NCBI GenBank assembly: GCA_948470475.1
Contig: OX419336.1
Span: 13,892,979 to 13,956,978, forward strand
DNA length: 64,000 nucleotides
Reading direction: 5' to 3'
Source: Galaxea fascicularis
Taxonomy: Eukaryota > Cnidaria > Anthozoa > Scleractinia > Euphylliidae
The first letter of the stretch is position 1. Every line of letters starts with the position of its first letter. Below, piece by piece: positions 36,589 to 48,185 of this stretch. Made by a program: the position numbers and the translations under genes. The notes under the pieces are model-generated. The model ran no database searches and was not told the origin of the DNA. It saw nothing but the letters and a program-made list of their open reading frames with translations.

Positions 36589-36757
36589 CAGCAGAACCCC
36601 ATCACATGACCATCCATCAATATGACCACCCTGTTATAACAACCTCTTTTTTTTGGTCTGAACCGTCAAATGCCCACTTCTTTTCTTATTTGAAAACCCT
36701 GTTAATGCGACCAAATTTTCATGGCCCGACAGTGGTCATATTAATGGGGCTCAACTG
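36589..36757. mobile_element. TA-flanked MITE (Tc1/mariner-pogo type)
   Basis: A 169-bp element begins CAGCAGAACCCC and ends GGGGCTCAACTG, imperfect inverted termini with CAG/CTG ends. It is bounded by TA on both sides (36587-36588 and 36758-36759), the target duplication expected for Tc1/mariner and pogo. It is non-coding; the superfamily is inferred from ends and TA target. Confidence 0.65.
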
Positions 36758-37912
36758 TATTGACTCTCTGCTGATTCTTGACACCTTGAGGTAATTCCCC
36801 AGAATTGCATTGCGCATCCTTACTGCGCATAATTTCTTGCATCAGCAGCACGCACATGAGAGCGTGTATGTTCAAAACACTACAGGTTTTCTCCCAAATG
36901 AGCACGGTGACCTCCCATTTTTATTGGTTCTGAAAGATTATAGCCCAGAAAGACGAGTAGGCCCTAGGTTTTAGTAATATTCATAGTTTTTGCACTGTAA
37001 TAACAGTTTTTTCAGTTGATAAAGTTTCGAACATTTCACGCGCAACTCAGCAAAATACACTTAGAATAAGGGGTATGCAGGGCAAAAACAAACATGGAGA
37101 CCCCATCTTTTTATTGCATTTTTTCAATGTCCTATGTATGGCTATCAATTGTGCCAAGTTTGAAAAAAAATCTGGGTAGTACATCCTTTTCAAGGGAATT
37201 ACCTTAAGCAATGACAATGTGTCAACTGTGACAAATACTTTGAAATGCTGTATAAGTTCATGTTATTGTTGCTGGTTCTGACTGTTCCAACTTGTGCGAT
37301 TACACAATGGGGCCATGAAGCAGTTTTCACCATATCTTACTCCACAGCAAAGAAGACAACAGAGTAAACAACAAAACATGCCCCTAGCCCCTAGCAGCTA
37401 TATGTATATGTACACACCAGGGCCAGTGAGATTACTAACTCTTCAGAGGTGCTACAGTTATACACTGTACATTACTCTGGTACTGCAGCCAATGTCTCCG
37501 GAAAGTAAAATATTTGAAACTATATTGAAACAAAAAGAAATTCACCAACATGTGCTCACGTTCTCCATAAACCTAGTAACATATTGCTCAGAGAGGACAG
37601 AACATCAAAATAACACACACACACAACACTTATGCGTTTGTTGCACTCTTGTTTTTCTTTGTGGATTAGTTCACTGGTAACTTGCACATTAATCCAAAAC
37701 CCTGGTAAACCGTGGTTACCCAACTACAGCAACAAAATAATTTGCTGCCAATATAACTAAGTCCAATATTCTAAAGAAGACAAAAACGTAACTAGCTCAG
37801 TGCTAGCAGTGTTTTATGCAAATCAGCCCCCCCCCCCCCCCCACCCCTACCCTTCTACAAAAATACCTATTTTGCTGTACATTGTACTACGGTGTACTAA
37901 AGGTTTCAAATT
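36758..37912. other. 3' flank or 3' UTR region of the MARCH5-like gene
   Basis: Lies downstream of the minus-strand stop codon. AATAAA on the minus strand occurs near 37110 and could serve polyadenylation, but the 3' end is undetermined. A 16-C run lies at 37827-37842. No other gene seen. Confidence 0.45.
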
Positions 37913-38020
37913 TCACTCTTGGTCATAATCTTTGACAACTCGCTGGGCTTGTCTCACATACTGCTGCTGCTTGTAATAAATCCTGACAACTCCTTTCACG
38001 GCTACAAAAGTGATCCCTCC
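37913..38020 (-). CDS. MARCHF5: MARCH5-like terminal exon
   Basis: 108 nt encoding 35 residues and TGA. The acceptor is CTTTTTTCAG. It begins GGITFVAVKG, continues with the YYKQQQYVRQ motif and ends near KDYDQE, matching the C-terminus of MARCH5 proteins. It is read in a frame other than the longest open frame there, so it is easily overlooked. Confidence 0.92.
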   Translation of the reverse strand, partial: GGITFVAVKGVVRIYYKQQQYVRQAQRVVKDYDQE

Positions 38021-41000
38021 CTGAAAAAAGGCAATTCATGGTGTTACTTTTAATGCTGCAATCAAGCAAGCAATCACAGGCACATATAACAATAATGATC
38101 ACTCGATGGATATTTTCCCCCCTTTTCATTGGCTGAGAGCCCACCACGTGACCTGCAAATAACTGCCTACAAATAATGATCTGCTCATGCGTAATATCGT
38201 CTAAATGCGTTTTTGCTGCAAATAATATTCTGCTCATGCGCAATTGTAACCACGCTAGAATAAATTATTTAACTGAGAAGGAAACCAATTGATTTCTGCC
38301 AGCAGCGCACGCTTACCGCTTCCCAAAAAAAAGTATCAAAACAAACTTGGTGATCAAATGATAAAACAATTATTGAACTCGGGTTATCGCAAAATATCGT
38401 GATTTGCCAGTCTCTCGCAGATCAATTATTTGCTGAAGCCGAAGGCTGAGGCAAATAATTGATCTGCTCGCCACTGACAAATCACGATATTTTGCTCAAC
38501 CTCGTCCAATAATTGTTAATTATTACATTTTTCTGCACCCTTAGGCTGCATATTAATAGCAACGGTACTAGAATATTGGATTGTCAGAACGTTTTGAAGT
38601 AGGCGGCTTCATTGTTGAATTAGGTGGCAGACTCCTTACACTAAACCAGGACTAATGAATCACAGGAATCTTCCAACAGAGTAGCTGGCCAGGAACTGAA
38701 GTTACTGCTGCCAGCTCCTTTTGGCAACCCTGAGATTAGGATCAGGTAGTTATGCAAGTTACTACTAAGCACCACAGGAAAAAAAGAAACTTACATGTAT
38801 TAAGGAGGCTTGAAAGGGTTTTTAGCCAAGCGCACATGCGCAAGCAACACACGCCATATCTTTAAAAAGTAAAGGAATGCATGTTGCACATGCTCAAATG
38901 CTAATTTTGTCAACTAAAATTTTGAAGTTTCATAAGTTTAGTTGCTTATATTTCCGCTTTTGCGCGGTAGATTTTTTCATTTTTTCGGTAACAACTAAGA
39001 TAAATATTGGCTGCGTATATATAGTCAGGCTTTTAAAAAATTACGTTAGTCGGAAAAAAATTAAGAAAGCAGTAGTCAAAAAGTAGTTTTATTCTTAATC
39101 TGTCCTACAGAATTTTTTTAAACTGAAACATTTTGAAGATCATTCCTGGTAACATATAAAATATATAGAAGTTTGCAATGAATCTATGATGTTTCTTTTA
39201 TTTCTGTGGCAAATTTCATAGTGATACGATGAACCAAACAGAATTTAGAAAAGAATTTGTAGAACTTGTCTCAGAAAAATGAAAACTGTTTTGAACCACC
39301 TTAAGTACAGCTGTATGTCCTCTTTTTAGTTGTAAGTGACACTGTCAGAAGTCATGCAACACTGTATTTCATTTCCACCCTATTTGCCTGTTATTTTGGT
39401 TATCCCACCCCCTTGAAACATGCAACTTACAGCTGTAACTACCCTCCTTTGTTTCTATGATAAAAGTTTGCTACTTATTTTATACTTTAACAGAGTTTTA
39501 TGAAGATAAAATCAAGCACATAAAAATGCACTTTCTGCAAAATCTTTCCAGCGAAAAGAGGGGAAACCTTAGGAAAGAGTGGCATTCAACTTTCCTTCAG
39601 GTAGCCACTTTCTTTATAATAACAATAAACTTGATAAAAGGACCAATAAGCTGACAGTACAATCAGCCAGTGTCAACAAGTGTCCAGCAACGTAATTACA
39701 AATCAAATCAAATTAACCATTAACCGACATGGCTCCACTGAAACACATCACTCTTCCAACACTAATTCACAAGGAAAACATACTTTTATAAATTACAGTG
39801 CCTTATTTAGGATGTTTTTCAACTGTAGCTCAAAACCAAACACACCACCTTGTTTATCGTTGTTGTAACAATCTCTACATCAAACTAGTGTTTACGACAT
39901 GTACGTTTAAATTAAAAAATCTTTTCTCAGTAAAGGACCTTGTCCCTAGAGAACTATGTTCACGTGTGATAATATAAATTTACTTTTGCATGCTGTAATG
40001 CTTGCTGTATTGGCGAAACTTGTCGTCATTTTTCTACATGTGTTGGTGAACATCTCTCCTCTGACAGGTCTTCACACACCATCTTTAAACACTTACAAAG
40101 CTCAGAACCTTATTGTGAATCATGTTCCACAAAATGTTTTGAAATCATTGATCTGCCTTGACTAAACTTCAACTTAAACTTAAGGAGGCCAAGCACATTA
40201 AGTGGGAAAAGACTAATCTAAATCAACAAGTTCATCATGTCAACCTGACACTAAAGCTTTAGGCTTTATTTCTCTTCATGCATTTATTTGTTTGTTCTTC
40301 CCATGTGATCTCAGTCAATTATGTATGTTTCACCTTGTTGTAAAAGTTCCAACACTTTGTAACTCACTTTTAAAAAATATGTTATCAGTTTTTGTTACAT
40401 GTACTTCATCATAATTAACTATGTATGTTTTGCATAGTTGTTATTTAGCCCCAACAGTTTTTCAAAAATTTTGTAACTGACGATGATGTTTGCAACATCG
40501 AATTGTCTTAATAAAAATCTTTTTAGACGTTGCATTTTACTTTCTGCTCTCTCTGTCATTTGGTTCAAACCAAAATAATAAATATTCATTTTTAATGAGA
40601 GGGGAAAACCGAAGTAACTGGGGAAGAATTCAGAATAGAAGGAACAGTTTTTCTGTGCTATTACCAGTCACACATGCATCAACTGCACAGCTAGTTCACT
40701 AACAGCACTACTGTACTTAGTGTGTATGTATAGCAGCACTTGCAGTAGTGGTATAAAAATGGAAACACAACACCAGTAATAATTATTGTTAGGATTATTT
40801 AGGTACAACTTCAGAAGCAATATAATGAGTCAAGTTTAAAGGATACCAAAAATTCGAAGAAAACTCACCAGTAATGCTCGATGAAGGCTTGAATGTACAC
40901 AGCCAAAACATACTTTGCCAATGAGAGTAGAAATTGTTGGTAGTATTAATGCTCCACAAAGCAACCTTGTGAGAGAGACTGGGTCAGACAACGGCGTAGG

Positions 41001-41556
41001 CTCAGCTGGTATGCGTGAGCCTAAGCCAGCTGTTAAGCTGGGCAGAATGTAGTTCAGGAATGACATCTTCCTGACGTGACGTCTCCACAGCCTTAACACG
41101 TGATCTTCCCACCGTATCATTTTACCGAGTATCAGTGCCAGAGGGATTGTGGGAAGTCCAACAAACAAAAACATTGGATCCGCTTTCTCCATTACTTCAA
41201 GTCCTTCTTTGTGACCAAGGACTTGCATCACTGTTACGGCTCCGTAAGTGACTGCAGACCAATACAGCGACCCCACCACAATCCCTGCTGCAGCAATAGG
41301 GCAGAATTTGTTGATAAGTTTGTCTAAAAACTCCACAGTCTGAAGTAAAGGTCCCAGGGGAGGGAACACAATGATATATTCAGCATTACACTGAGGGCAT
41401 GACACTTTAGTGGTGGAACTGCCAGCTTGTTTCTCATCAATCCAGCGCTGAAGACAGACCTGATGAACCCACTTGGTTGTCCCACGACAGCGGCAAGGTC
41501 TCACCCACTGTGACCATGGTTCATCTTCCTCTGTGGCAAAACACACCCAACAACGC
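37913..41556 (-). CDS. MARCHF5: MARCH5-like mitochondrial RING-CH E3 ubiquitin ligase (gene span, first exon missing)
   Basis: Two minus-strand exons (40869-41556 and 37913-38020) join in phase to give 264 residues. The family transfers ubiquitin onto mitochondrial outer-membrane proteins that control fission, mitophagy and antiviral signalling. A C4HC3 RING-CH domain occupies residues 2-56 of the visible part (ligands C2, C5, C21, C23, H31, C34, C53, C56). Several hydrophobic membrane segments follow, with the conserved motifs ITYWS/AVTYGAVTVMQV-like, GLPTIPLALILGKMIRWED and RIPAE, and a basic tail KQQQYVRQ. Human MARCHF5 has 278 residues with about 13 before the RING, so one short 5' exon is missing here; it should lie to the right of 41556. 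The 2848-bp intron carries repeats. Identity of the family is firm from the full-length pattern. Confidence 0.95.
38021..40868 (-). other. Last intron of the MARCH5-like gene
   Basis: 2848 bp bounded by GTGAGT (at 40868) and CAG (at 38021). It contains the repeat at 38114-38470 with its palindromic extension to 38517. The remainder is AT-rich non-coding sequence. Confidence 0.85.
38114..38517. mobile_element. Repeat with palindromic end, copy 1 of an inverted pair
   Basis: 38114-38470 is an inverted copy of 43643-43974 at roughly 85-90 percent identity. Its right part, 38365-38517, is itself a palindrome with about 70-bp arms, ending in AACAATTATTGRA. It is non-coding. It starts about 95 bp inside the intron from the terminal MARCH5 exon. 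Confidence 0.8.
40869..41556 (-). CDS. MARCHF5: MARCH5-like exon 2 (RING-CH and first membrane segments)
   Basis: 688 nt, 229 codons plus one leading base. The acceptor is a pyrimidine-rich tract ending TATTGTAG before 41556. The donor is CTG|GTGAGT after 40869, phase 0. The exon starts immediately before the first zinc ligands, as in the animal orthologues. The open frame extends a few codons past both splice sites, but those residues are intronic. Confidence 0.93.
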
Positions 41557-43642
41557 CTACAATATGAAAACAACAAAACATCAGCATCAAAGAAATGTCA
41601 CTCCAACAGCATTTTGTCATCAGTGAAAATCATAAATTTACCAAGATTACAAATTTAAAAAAAACCAAAAAGTGTCCACATGACAAAAATTGTATGTCTG
41701 AAATAGAACACTTCCTCCCAAGGTGTGACTGTTCATCACCGCCGACATGACTATTGTTATAACTGAAATGGTACAACATGATTTTTAATAATGGATCTAA
41801 GACCAAAAATAAAATACTGTATCTGAAGACTTCACATTTCTTTTCTTTTGTTTTCACTGAAAAAATGTTTGCTTAAACTCTTTCAACCCTAAGAGTGATC
41901 AGCATCAAATTTCTTCTTGTGATATCATTGCTTTATAAATCAGAGTGGTCATGAGAATTAAGGGCAGGATCACAGAAAATGAATTTGCTTGATATTTTAA
42001 CAATTACTCCCTACTACTTCAGGAGGAAATGTGTAGGGGTAACAGATGAGAATTTAAATTTTGATCCTTGGGTTTAGAGGGTTAACCTTTGCCATACTTT
42101 TCACCTCTAGGAAATAACAGTCACATCCTTGACCATACTACAGGTCAATCTGTTCATCTAATTACAGCAAATTACATTTTACCCAATCAGAAACATTTAA
42201 GACCTGAGGTAAGAATCTTGTGTCAGTCATGTGCCATTCATTATCCCACTGGGGTAAATAATCTGACTGGGAGTTCAGGGACTGAAATGCTGCAGTGCAA
42301 AGTAGCTTTCACTACAATTGAGGAAGGTAAGAGCCAAATGAATGCAAATCTCAATTAATGTTCATTTGCTAGGATTTACTAACCACTACATAAACTTAGT
42401 TTTAACAAGATTTAACAATAAATTTTGTTGGTGATTGAGCTGCAAGACTTGAGTTTCTGAAGCCAGTTCCTTGAGCACCATCCCTCTTTCAATCCCAGAA
42501 AAGAACTCAAGAGCTTCTCCAGTTCCTACATGAACTCACTTCTTTCCATAACACATTCTATACAAGACAATTCAAGATATAATGATGCTTCTCACTAAAT
42601 TCAATAATTCTTAAGGTTGTGACCTTTCATTTCCAGTGGCACTGGCCCTAAAGGTCTTTCTGTTTCATCCACTCAGCACTAAAATAGAAATTCAAATGTC
42701 TGACCCAAGATTCAGAATGCTTCTGTATCAGGCCTTTCTTTCATCTTCCCCCCTCCACCCTATAAAACAACAACATGATCCAGAAAGAACCATTACACTG
42801 ACAAATAATGCAACAGCCATGAGAGGTTAATAGTCTGACACACAGGTAAGGGTAATGTTTGAAAGCAACACTTTATTTTTTTACCAGAACCATGGCCAAA
42901 ACCTGTAAATTTGTTGCATTAATTTCCTTGTAGTTTAGGTTATTGTTTAGGCCATTTTACAGTGTAGGTGCTGCTCAAAAGTTCACACAGGAATAATTTT
43001 ACTTAAACTTTGTGACTGAACTGTTCAGTCCTTGCTGGCCAAAGTAGTTTTGTGAACTAAGTATATTATGTACATTACCCATAGTGAGCTATATTGACAG
43101 CCTGTTAAATAGTTTGTGACATACATAAGCTTATCAAGAACATCCATATGCATAATCACAAACAGCATAGAAAGATGTCAGGATCAACAAGGAAAGTTCC
43201 AGATAAGAGGCTGATGCCTGTCAAGTTCTATTATGTTACAGCGAAAAAGCTGAAATTGTCAAATGTTATTTCAGGTGAGAGCTTTTTCTGTGTATATGGA
43301 TTGAAATCTTTAACCTCAGTTTTTGGTGCAAAGTAGAAATGTATATGTTATTGTACATGCAGTAAGAATGGTGCAGTGTAATCCATTACCATAATTATAA
43401 TTTATAGCTAATCAGATGTTACACTGTATGCAGTCCCTAATACATAATTATCCAGACCTCTTAAGTCTTGCAGTTTTGCCATGAGACTCTCAGTTTTCAG
43501 TAAAATCTCACAGTCTCATGATATAATACAAAAATCTCACTGTAAACTGAGTCACAAGCAGACAGGATACAATTATTTACTTGCACATGTAAATTTTCAT
43601 TTTTGGCTAACAAATCCTCACTGTATAACTTGATTGACCTCT
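41557..43642. other. Upstream flank or first intron of the MARCH5-like gene
   Basis: The missing first coding exon should lie in or beyond this stretch. I searched for a short minus-strand ATG exon ending in phase 2 before GT and found none convincing. The open frames on both strands look non-coding. Confidence 0.5.
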
Positions 43643-43974
43643 GGCTTTGGCAAATAATTGATCTGCTCACCACTGACAAATCACAACATTTTGCAATAAC
43701 TGAGTTCAATAATTGTTTTGTTATTCGATCACCAAGTTTGTTTTGATATTTTTTTGGGAAGCAGTAAGCATGCGCTGCTGGCAGAAATCAATACAAATGT
43801 AGGTTTCCTTCTCAGTTAAATAATTTATTCTAGCATGGTTACAATTGTGCATGAGCAGAATATTATTTGCAGCAAAAATGCATTTAGATGGTATTATGCA
43901 CGAGCAGACCATTATTTGTAGGCAGTTATTTGAAGGTTCTGTGGTGGGCTCTCAGCCAATGAAAAGGAGGGAAA
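43643..43974. mobile_element. Repeat copy 2, inverted relative to 38114-38470
   Basis: Matches the reverse complement of the intronic repeat over about 330 bp, including GCTGCTGGCAGAAATCAA and TTGTAGGCAGTTATTTG. The palindrome is only half present at its left end. Confidence 0.8.
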
Positions 43975-44267
43975 TTACATCAAATGATTATTTCTGTTGA
44001 TTAGCACCTGGTTTCAGTCTTTCGTTCACCAGTTGATCTTCTCCAGGTCTTCTTCCCCAGGTGCTTTGAGCTTGAGAGGTCGGCATGTCCAACAGCAAAA
44101 ACTCTTAATCCACATTTTATTTTTGAAGAACCTTTTGTTCCTTGGGAGGCCATGAGTCAAGGAATGTTTAAGCACATGCAAAAGCTTGAGTGAAGTTTGA
44201 AGTTACTAGCGGTTGTGTTCAATTTGGAGCTCAAAAGAAAAAATTAATTAATTTTTACAATGTAAGA

Positions 44268-44349
44268 GTGCAGTCAGATTCAAACTGACAGCTTTCAACA
44301 GGATTTTTGGATTAAGAAAGCAGTACTCTCATCAACTGAGCTACTAGAA
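44268..44349 (-). mobile_element. tRNA-derived SINE-like sequence
   Basis: On the minus strand the sequence begins TTCTAGTAGCTCAGTTGATG, with an A box, and about 45 nt later has GTTTGAATCTGACT, a degenerate B box. The acceptor and anticodon arms do not pair, so it is not a functional tRNA. The spacing and boxes fit the head of a tRNA-derived SINE; the body and tail cannot be delimited. Confidence 0.55.
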
Positions 44350-44689
44350 TGTGAGAATTATTTACAGCTGAAGCCCAGACAAGAAAACAATATTAATTTA
44401 TCATAATTATTATCAATATTCAATCTTTGTAAATGTAGGCCATGTTAATATTGAATTGAGGTGTGTTGTTTCAAGTGCTATGAAATGTAAAACTCTAGTA
44501 AATCCTTCTAAACTTAATGTTCTAGAAACAGGTTTTAATACTCTGGCTAAATTCTGCTCAATTAATTTATAAAACTTTAACCATTCTTGTTTAAAAAGAT
44601 TCTTTCCTGGGTTTCCTTCCAAAGTATTGAGCAATTATATTATTGTGGTGAACAAGTAAACACTTGTAAACAACTGGTTCAAGTATAAA

Positions 44690-44694
44690 GGGGG

Positions 44695-44731
<37 letters not shown>

Positions 44732-45458
44732 AAGTAGTACACAAAAATTTGGTATTATCAACAGAGTTGATAGTGTAAATTGACTACCGGATTATTGCAG
44801 CTTTCCATCATACCTTGATGTAGGGAAAGTCTACGGATAGACCGTTTTACCATCTAAAGCTAACCATGACCCAAAAACTTCAACAACTAATAGGTCTGCA
44901 AATTACCAACAACACTACATTGCATGGCCATACCACCGTAGTTACAATTCCAGAGAATCTTCTGCTTACTGACTCAGAGAAATCTGTCCTCAGTAAGGGC
45001 CTAAATATTTTTGTCCCTATTGCCAAACGCACCAATGAATTGTCTATTAAGTAAGATGTTGAAAAAGTCCTTCACTGCGTTCAGTTAAAAGCCTTTTTCC
45101 ACATGACAAAGAGGATGATTCTGACACTTCAGACAAAGATATTTTTAAACACTTCAAATTCACAAATCTAAATGGACTCTCCCTGAGGGAAAATTTGCCT
45201 CTTTAGATTTTTTCACCAAAAAGTGCTGTCACAACAAACTTAAATTCAATCGTAGCACTAAAGTTTCCAACCTTTCCTCAGAAGAGTGGGCGGCACTTAA
45301 AAATCTCAGTAAATGCAATGACTTAGTTGTCAAATCGGCCGACAAAGGCGGCGCAGTAGTTGGTGGCAGTCCGACCTTTACCAAAAAGAAGCTTTGCTGC
45401 AACTTTCCGACACTTTGTTTTAGGCCAAAGTTGAGAAAGATCTCACCTCTCAAACGTA
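44690..45458 (+). pseudogene. Penelope-like retroelement fragment (5' part of ORF)
   Basis: Translating 44866 onward gives, across several stops and frameshifts, the characteristic region that precedes the reverse transcriptase core of Penelope-like elements: an SVLSKGLNIFVP block, an EKVLHCVQLKAFF block, and the signature NDLVVKSADKGGAVV (about 45318-45362) followed by a DLYQKEALLQLSD block. In-frame stops occur after residue 62 and at 45421. The RT catalytic core and any GIY-YIG domain are absent. The upstream part (44690-44865) is assigned to the element by style only. The fragment is cut where the Tigger transposon begins near 45455. Class is firm; exact limits are not. Confidence 0.75.
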
Positions 45459-46460
45459 AGATAACCACCAAATCTTTGGAGGAGAAATATAAAGCTCTCA
45501 AAGACATCGAGAATGGTGTTGCTAAGAAAGAGGTAGCGACAAAGTATAGCATTCCTTTAAACACTTTGTCCACGTGGGTGAAAGATAAAGAGAAGATTTC
45601 ATCTGCTTTCGAGAATGGGAAAAGTCCAAAGACAATGAAGCTCAAAGGCGCAGGCTTTGACTCTTTAGACAAAGTGATATACAAGTGGTTCATGAATGCG
45701 TGGGAGGGAAATGTTCCTGTCAGTGGTACCTTGCTGAAAGAGAAGGCATTTTTCTTTGCAAAAGAGCTTCAGATTGAAAATTTTAAAGGTTCTGACAGCT
45801 GGCTTGATCGCTGGAAAACAAGGCACAGTGTCACGTTTAAGACGGTTGCTGGAGAAGCAAAATCATGCACGTCTGAAATAACCGCTTCGTGGGATGAGAC
45901 AACTCTCCCAACCATCATCTCCAACTACAAGCTTGAAGATATTTTCAACGCAGATGAATTTGGCTTGTTTTATCAAGCTCTTCCCAATAAGACTTTGCAT
46001 TTGAAGTCTGAGAAATGTGTGGGTGGTAAGCACAGCAAAACAAGGCTTACTGGTATGGCTGATGCAAATGCAGTTGGCGAGAAATTGCCAACGTTGATGT
46101 TCGTCATTGGTAAATTTGCAAGACCAAGATGTTTTGCTGGCATCACAAAACCTTCCCTGCCGATACTAATCGCAAAAGAAGAGTTGGATGGACAGTGCAT
46201 TGTTTGAGGAGTGGGTCAGAGAGCTGGATAGAAAGTTTGTGAGAGAAGGCAGGAAAATTGCGCTTATTGTGGATAACTGTCCAGCCCACCCACACATTGA
46301 GGGACTTGACACTATTCAGTTAGTGTTCTTGCCTCCTAATACGACATCCAAGACCCAGCCAATGGACCAAGGCGTTATCAGATCACTGATTTTTGTGAAA
46401 CCAGCCAGTGATAGCTATCCCATTTCAAATCTTATCTGCTTTGTAACTACTGCCTCCTAA
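45455..46460 (+). pseudogene. Tigger/pogo-type DDE transposase, N-terminal and catalytic part, broken
   Basis: The first frame runs to 46207 and the second from the same reading in the next frame to 46460. Visible in order: a CENP-B-type helix-turn-helix (KSLEEKYKALKDIENG through NTLSTWVKDKEKI), a Tc5-type helix-turn-helix ending WLDRWKTRHSV, then the DDE_1 core with the first aspartate in NADEFGLFY, the second in DNCPAHP, and the third in PMDQGVI. A frameshift near 46150 plus an in-frame TAA near 46165 break the gene, and the sequence after MDQGVIRSL is lost. The N-terminus abuts the Penelope fragment, so the ATG at 45431 is not the native start. Not functional. Confidence 0.9.
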
Positions 46461-46788
46461 CCGGTATTGAATATTCCGCGCATGTAGTGGAAAACATAAA
46501 GATAATTAATCGAAAACAACTCGTTCGAAAAAAGGAACTTCTCTGTTTCTAATTTGAATAGCAGTTGAAACCTCTTAAAACGTCAGTGAAAGTTATCATA
46601 TTTCAGAACACTGTCACTCACTTCGCAGATGGTGCAGATAAGAAGTCATGAATCTTATTTCTGTTCCTTGTTTCCTGGAAACATTTTCAGCCTAAAATTA
46701 AAATAACTGAGCAAGACTCGCAGTCAAAAACGATGGTCAACGATAATGGTGCAAGAACTTGTTAAAAAGATGAATGTTAAGCGTGTAG
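46461..46788. other. Gap inside the split Tigger element, left part
   Basis: This sequence does not continue the transposase reading, although the C-terminal part appears again at 47657. I recognise nothing in it apart from the direct-repeat flank at 46779-46788. Confidence 0.45.
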
Positions 46789-47158
46789 GGTTGCAGGTGA
46801 TGTCGCTCCATCGCCTTGTCGCCCTGAGCTACGTAGCCCCAACTTAAGTTACCTCGCCCCAACATCCTAGTTGTGTAGCCCCAACATCCGAAGAACTAAC
46901 CCTAACAGTAACCCTAACCCGTAAGAAATCGTTCAAGGTCAATCGATCTTCTACATTTATCGATTGATAAAACTTACAAACTTTGACTTCCTAAGCACAG
47001 TTATGATTATATAGTGTATAGTCGTTCGAGTCAATTGACACAACTCGGATATTGGGGCTACACAGCTCGGATGTTGGGGCGAGGTAACTTAAGTTGGGGC
47101 TAAGTAACTCGGGGCGACAAGGCGATGGGGCGACATCACCTGACACACAAGCGTGTAG
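46779..47158. mobile_element. Long foldback element with 10-bp flanking direct repeat
   Basis: Arms of about 100 bp (46794-46893 and 47042-47142) are inverted copies, each starting CAGGTGATGTCGC at the outer end and rich in TAGCCCCAACAT motifs. The element is flanked by perfect direct repeats AAGCGTGTAG at 46779-46788 and 47149-47158, consistent with a target site duplication. Long terminal inverted repeats with a 9-10 bp duplication fit a Mutator-like (MULE) non-autonomous element; this assignment is inferred. The centre is non-coding and includes CCCTAA-like repeats. Confidence 0.75.
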
Positions 47159-47656
47159 ATTTCTGTACAGTAATTTGCATACACGTAGTAACATGATCTC
47201 TGCAAGAGATGTTTATCACGGAGACCAAAATAGGTTTTGAGGGTCTTTTCAAAGGTAAATCACTTTGAATTGAAATGACGCCTAGATGCAGAGGTTGAGC
47301 CACTATCTCCGGTTCTATTTGGGCTACAAAGACACTCAAAACGGGAAAATACTCCATCTTTGATAGCAAAAGATTGAAACGAGAGCCGCAAGCGTTAAGC
47401 CCACCGCACATGTGAGAAAAGAGCCGAGCAAAATTCATCGCGGTTCTACGACGAAGTCAACAAGTGCAGCCATACTTTGTCAAACCCTTCTCAGAGGTTT
47501 CAATAAGTTTTGAAATAGCCGTCTAAGCTTGCTAAAGTAAGCGGCAACCTGATTAATTTTTTTTAATCATTTTAGTGAAATCTAGACAAAGTAGGCAGCG
47601 GTGAGAGGTAAATTCGGACAAACTAGGCGACGATTTTCACCGGTTGCCGGCTTCTA
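47159..47656. other. Gap inside the split Tigger element, right part
   Basis: No coding similarity seen. It separates the foldback element from the transposase C-terminus. Confidence 0.45.
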
Positions 47657-47923
47657 ATGAAACCCCTGCCTTCTGAAAAGCTTTTCTCTTATGAGCTTGA
47701 AGAGGATGATGAGGTTTTTATTGAAGAGCCGCCACCGAAACGACCCTCAAAACAAGATCTTTGTCACGCCATTAACGTGCTACAAACATTCAGTTTGTTT
47801 GTACGGGTTGATCATGATTCTTTTAAGACCAACATTAAGAACATTTCAAGAATAGTCAATAGAGACAGATTAGTTGAGAAACGTCAGGGCCTATTAACCG
47901 ACTATTTTTCAAAAACTGAGTAA
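47657..47923 (+). pseudogene. Tigger/pogo transposase C-terminal remnant
   Basis: An 88-codon frame with an acidic stretch (ELEEDDEVFIEEPP), then a helical segment (INVLQTFSLFVRVDHDS) and the ending QGLLTDYFSKTE. The acidic linker, the helical segment and the final T-D-Y/F-F motif are the usual tail of Tigger-family transposases. It is separated by about 1.2 kb from the catalytic part at 46460, so the element is interrupted or deleted in its middle. Confidence 0.7.
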
Positions 47924-48185
47924 TTCCATGAACTCTGTCGCAGCATCCTGACGTTGAACGTATTACCTGGTTTTCCCCCAATGTTTTGCATTGTTTTTTT
48001 ATTGTTACGTTACATTCTGCTTGCACAATACATGTGACAAGAAACATCTGATTATGTATTCCATTACAACCAATTATAATTAGATTTACAGTATTTAAAA
48101 ATGTACTACGTTGTAAGAATAAAAGTGCACGTGCCCGGGTGCATGTGGTCACGGTTTTCCACTTACTTTATGGTCATTTGTTCTC

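Noticed and set aside
36441..36794. 117-codon frame near the MARCH5 3' end
   Set aside because: It runs through the TA-flanked MITE and is explained by it.
45229..45693. Minus-strand 154-codon frame
   Set aside because: Antisense shadow of the Penelope-like and Tigger readings.
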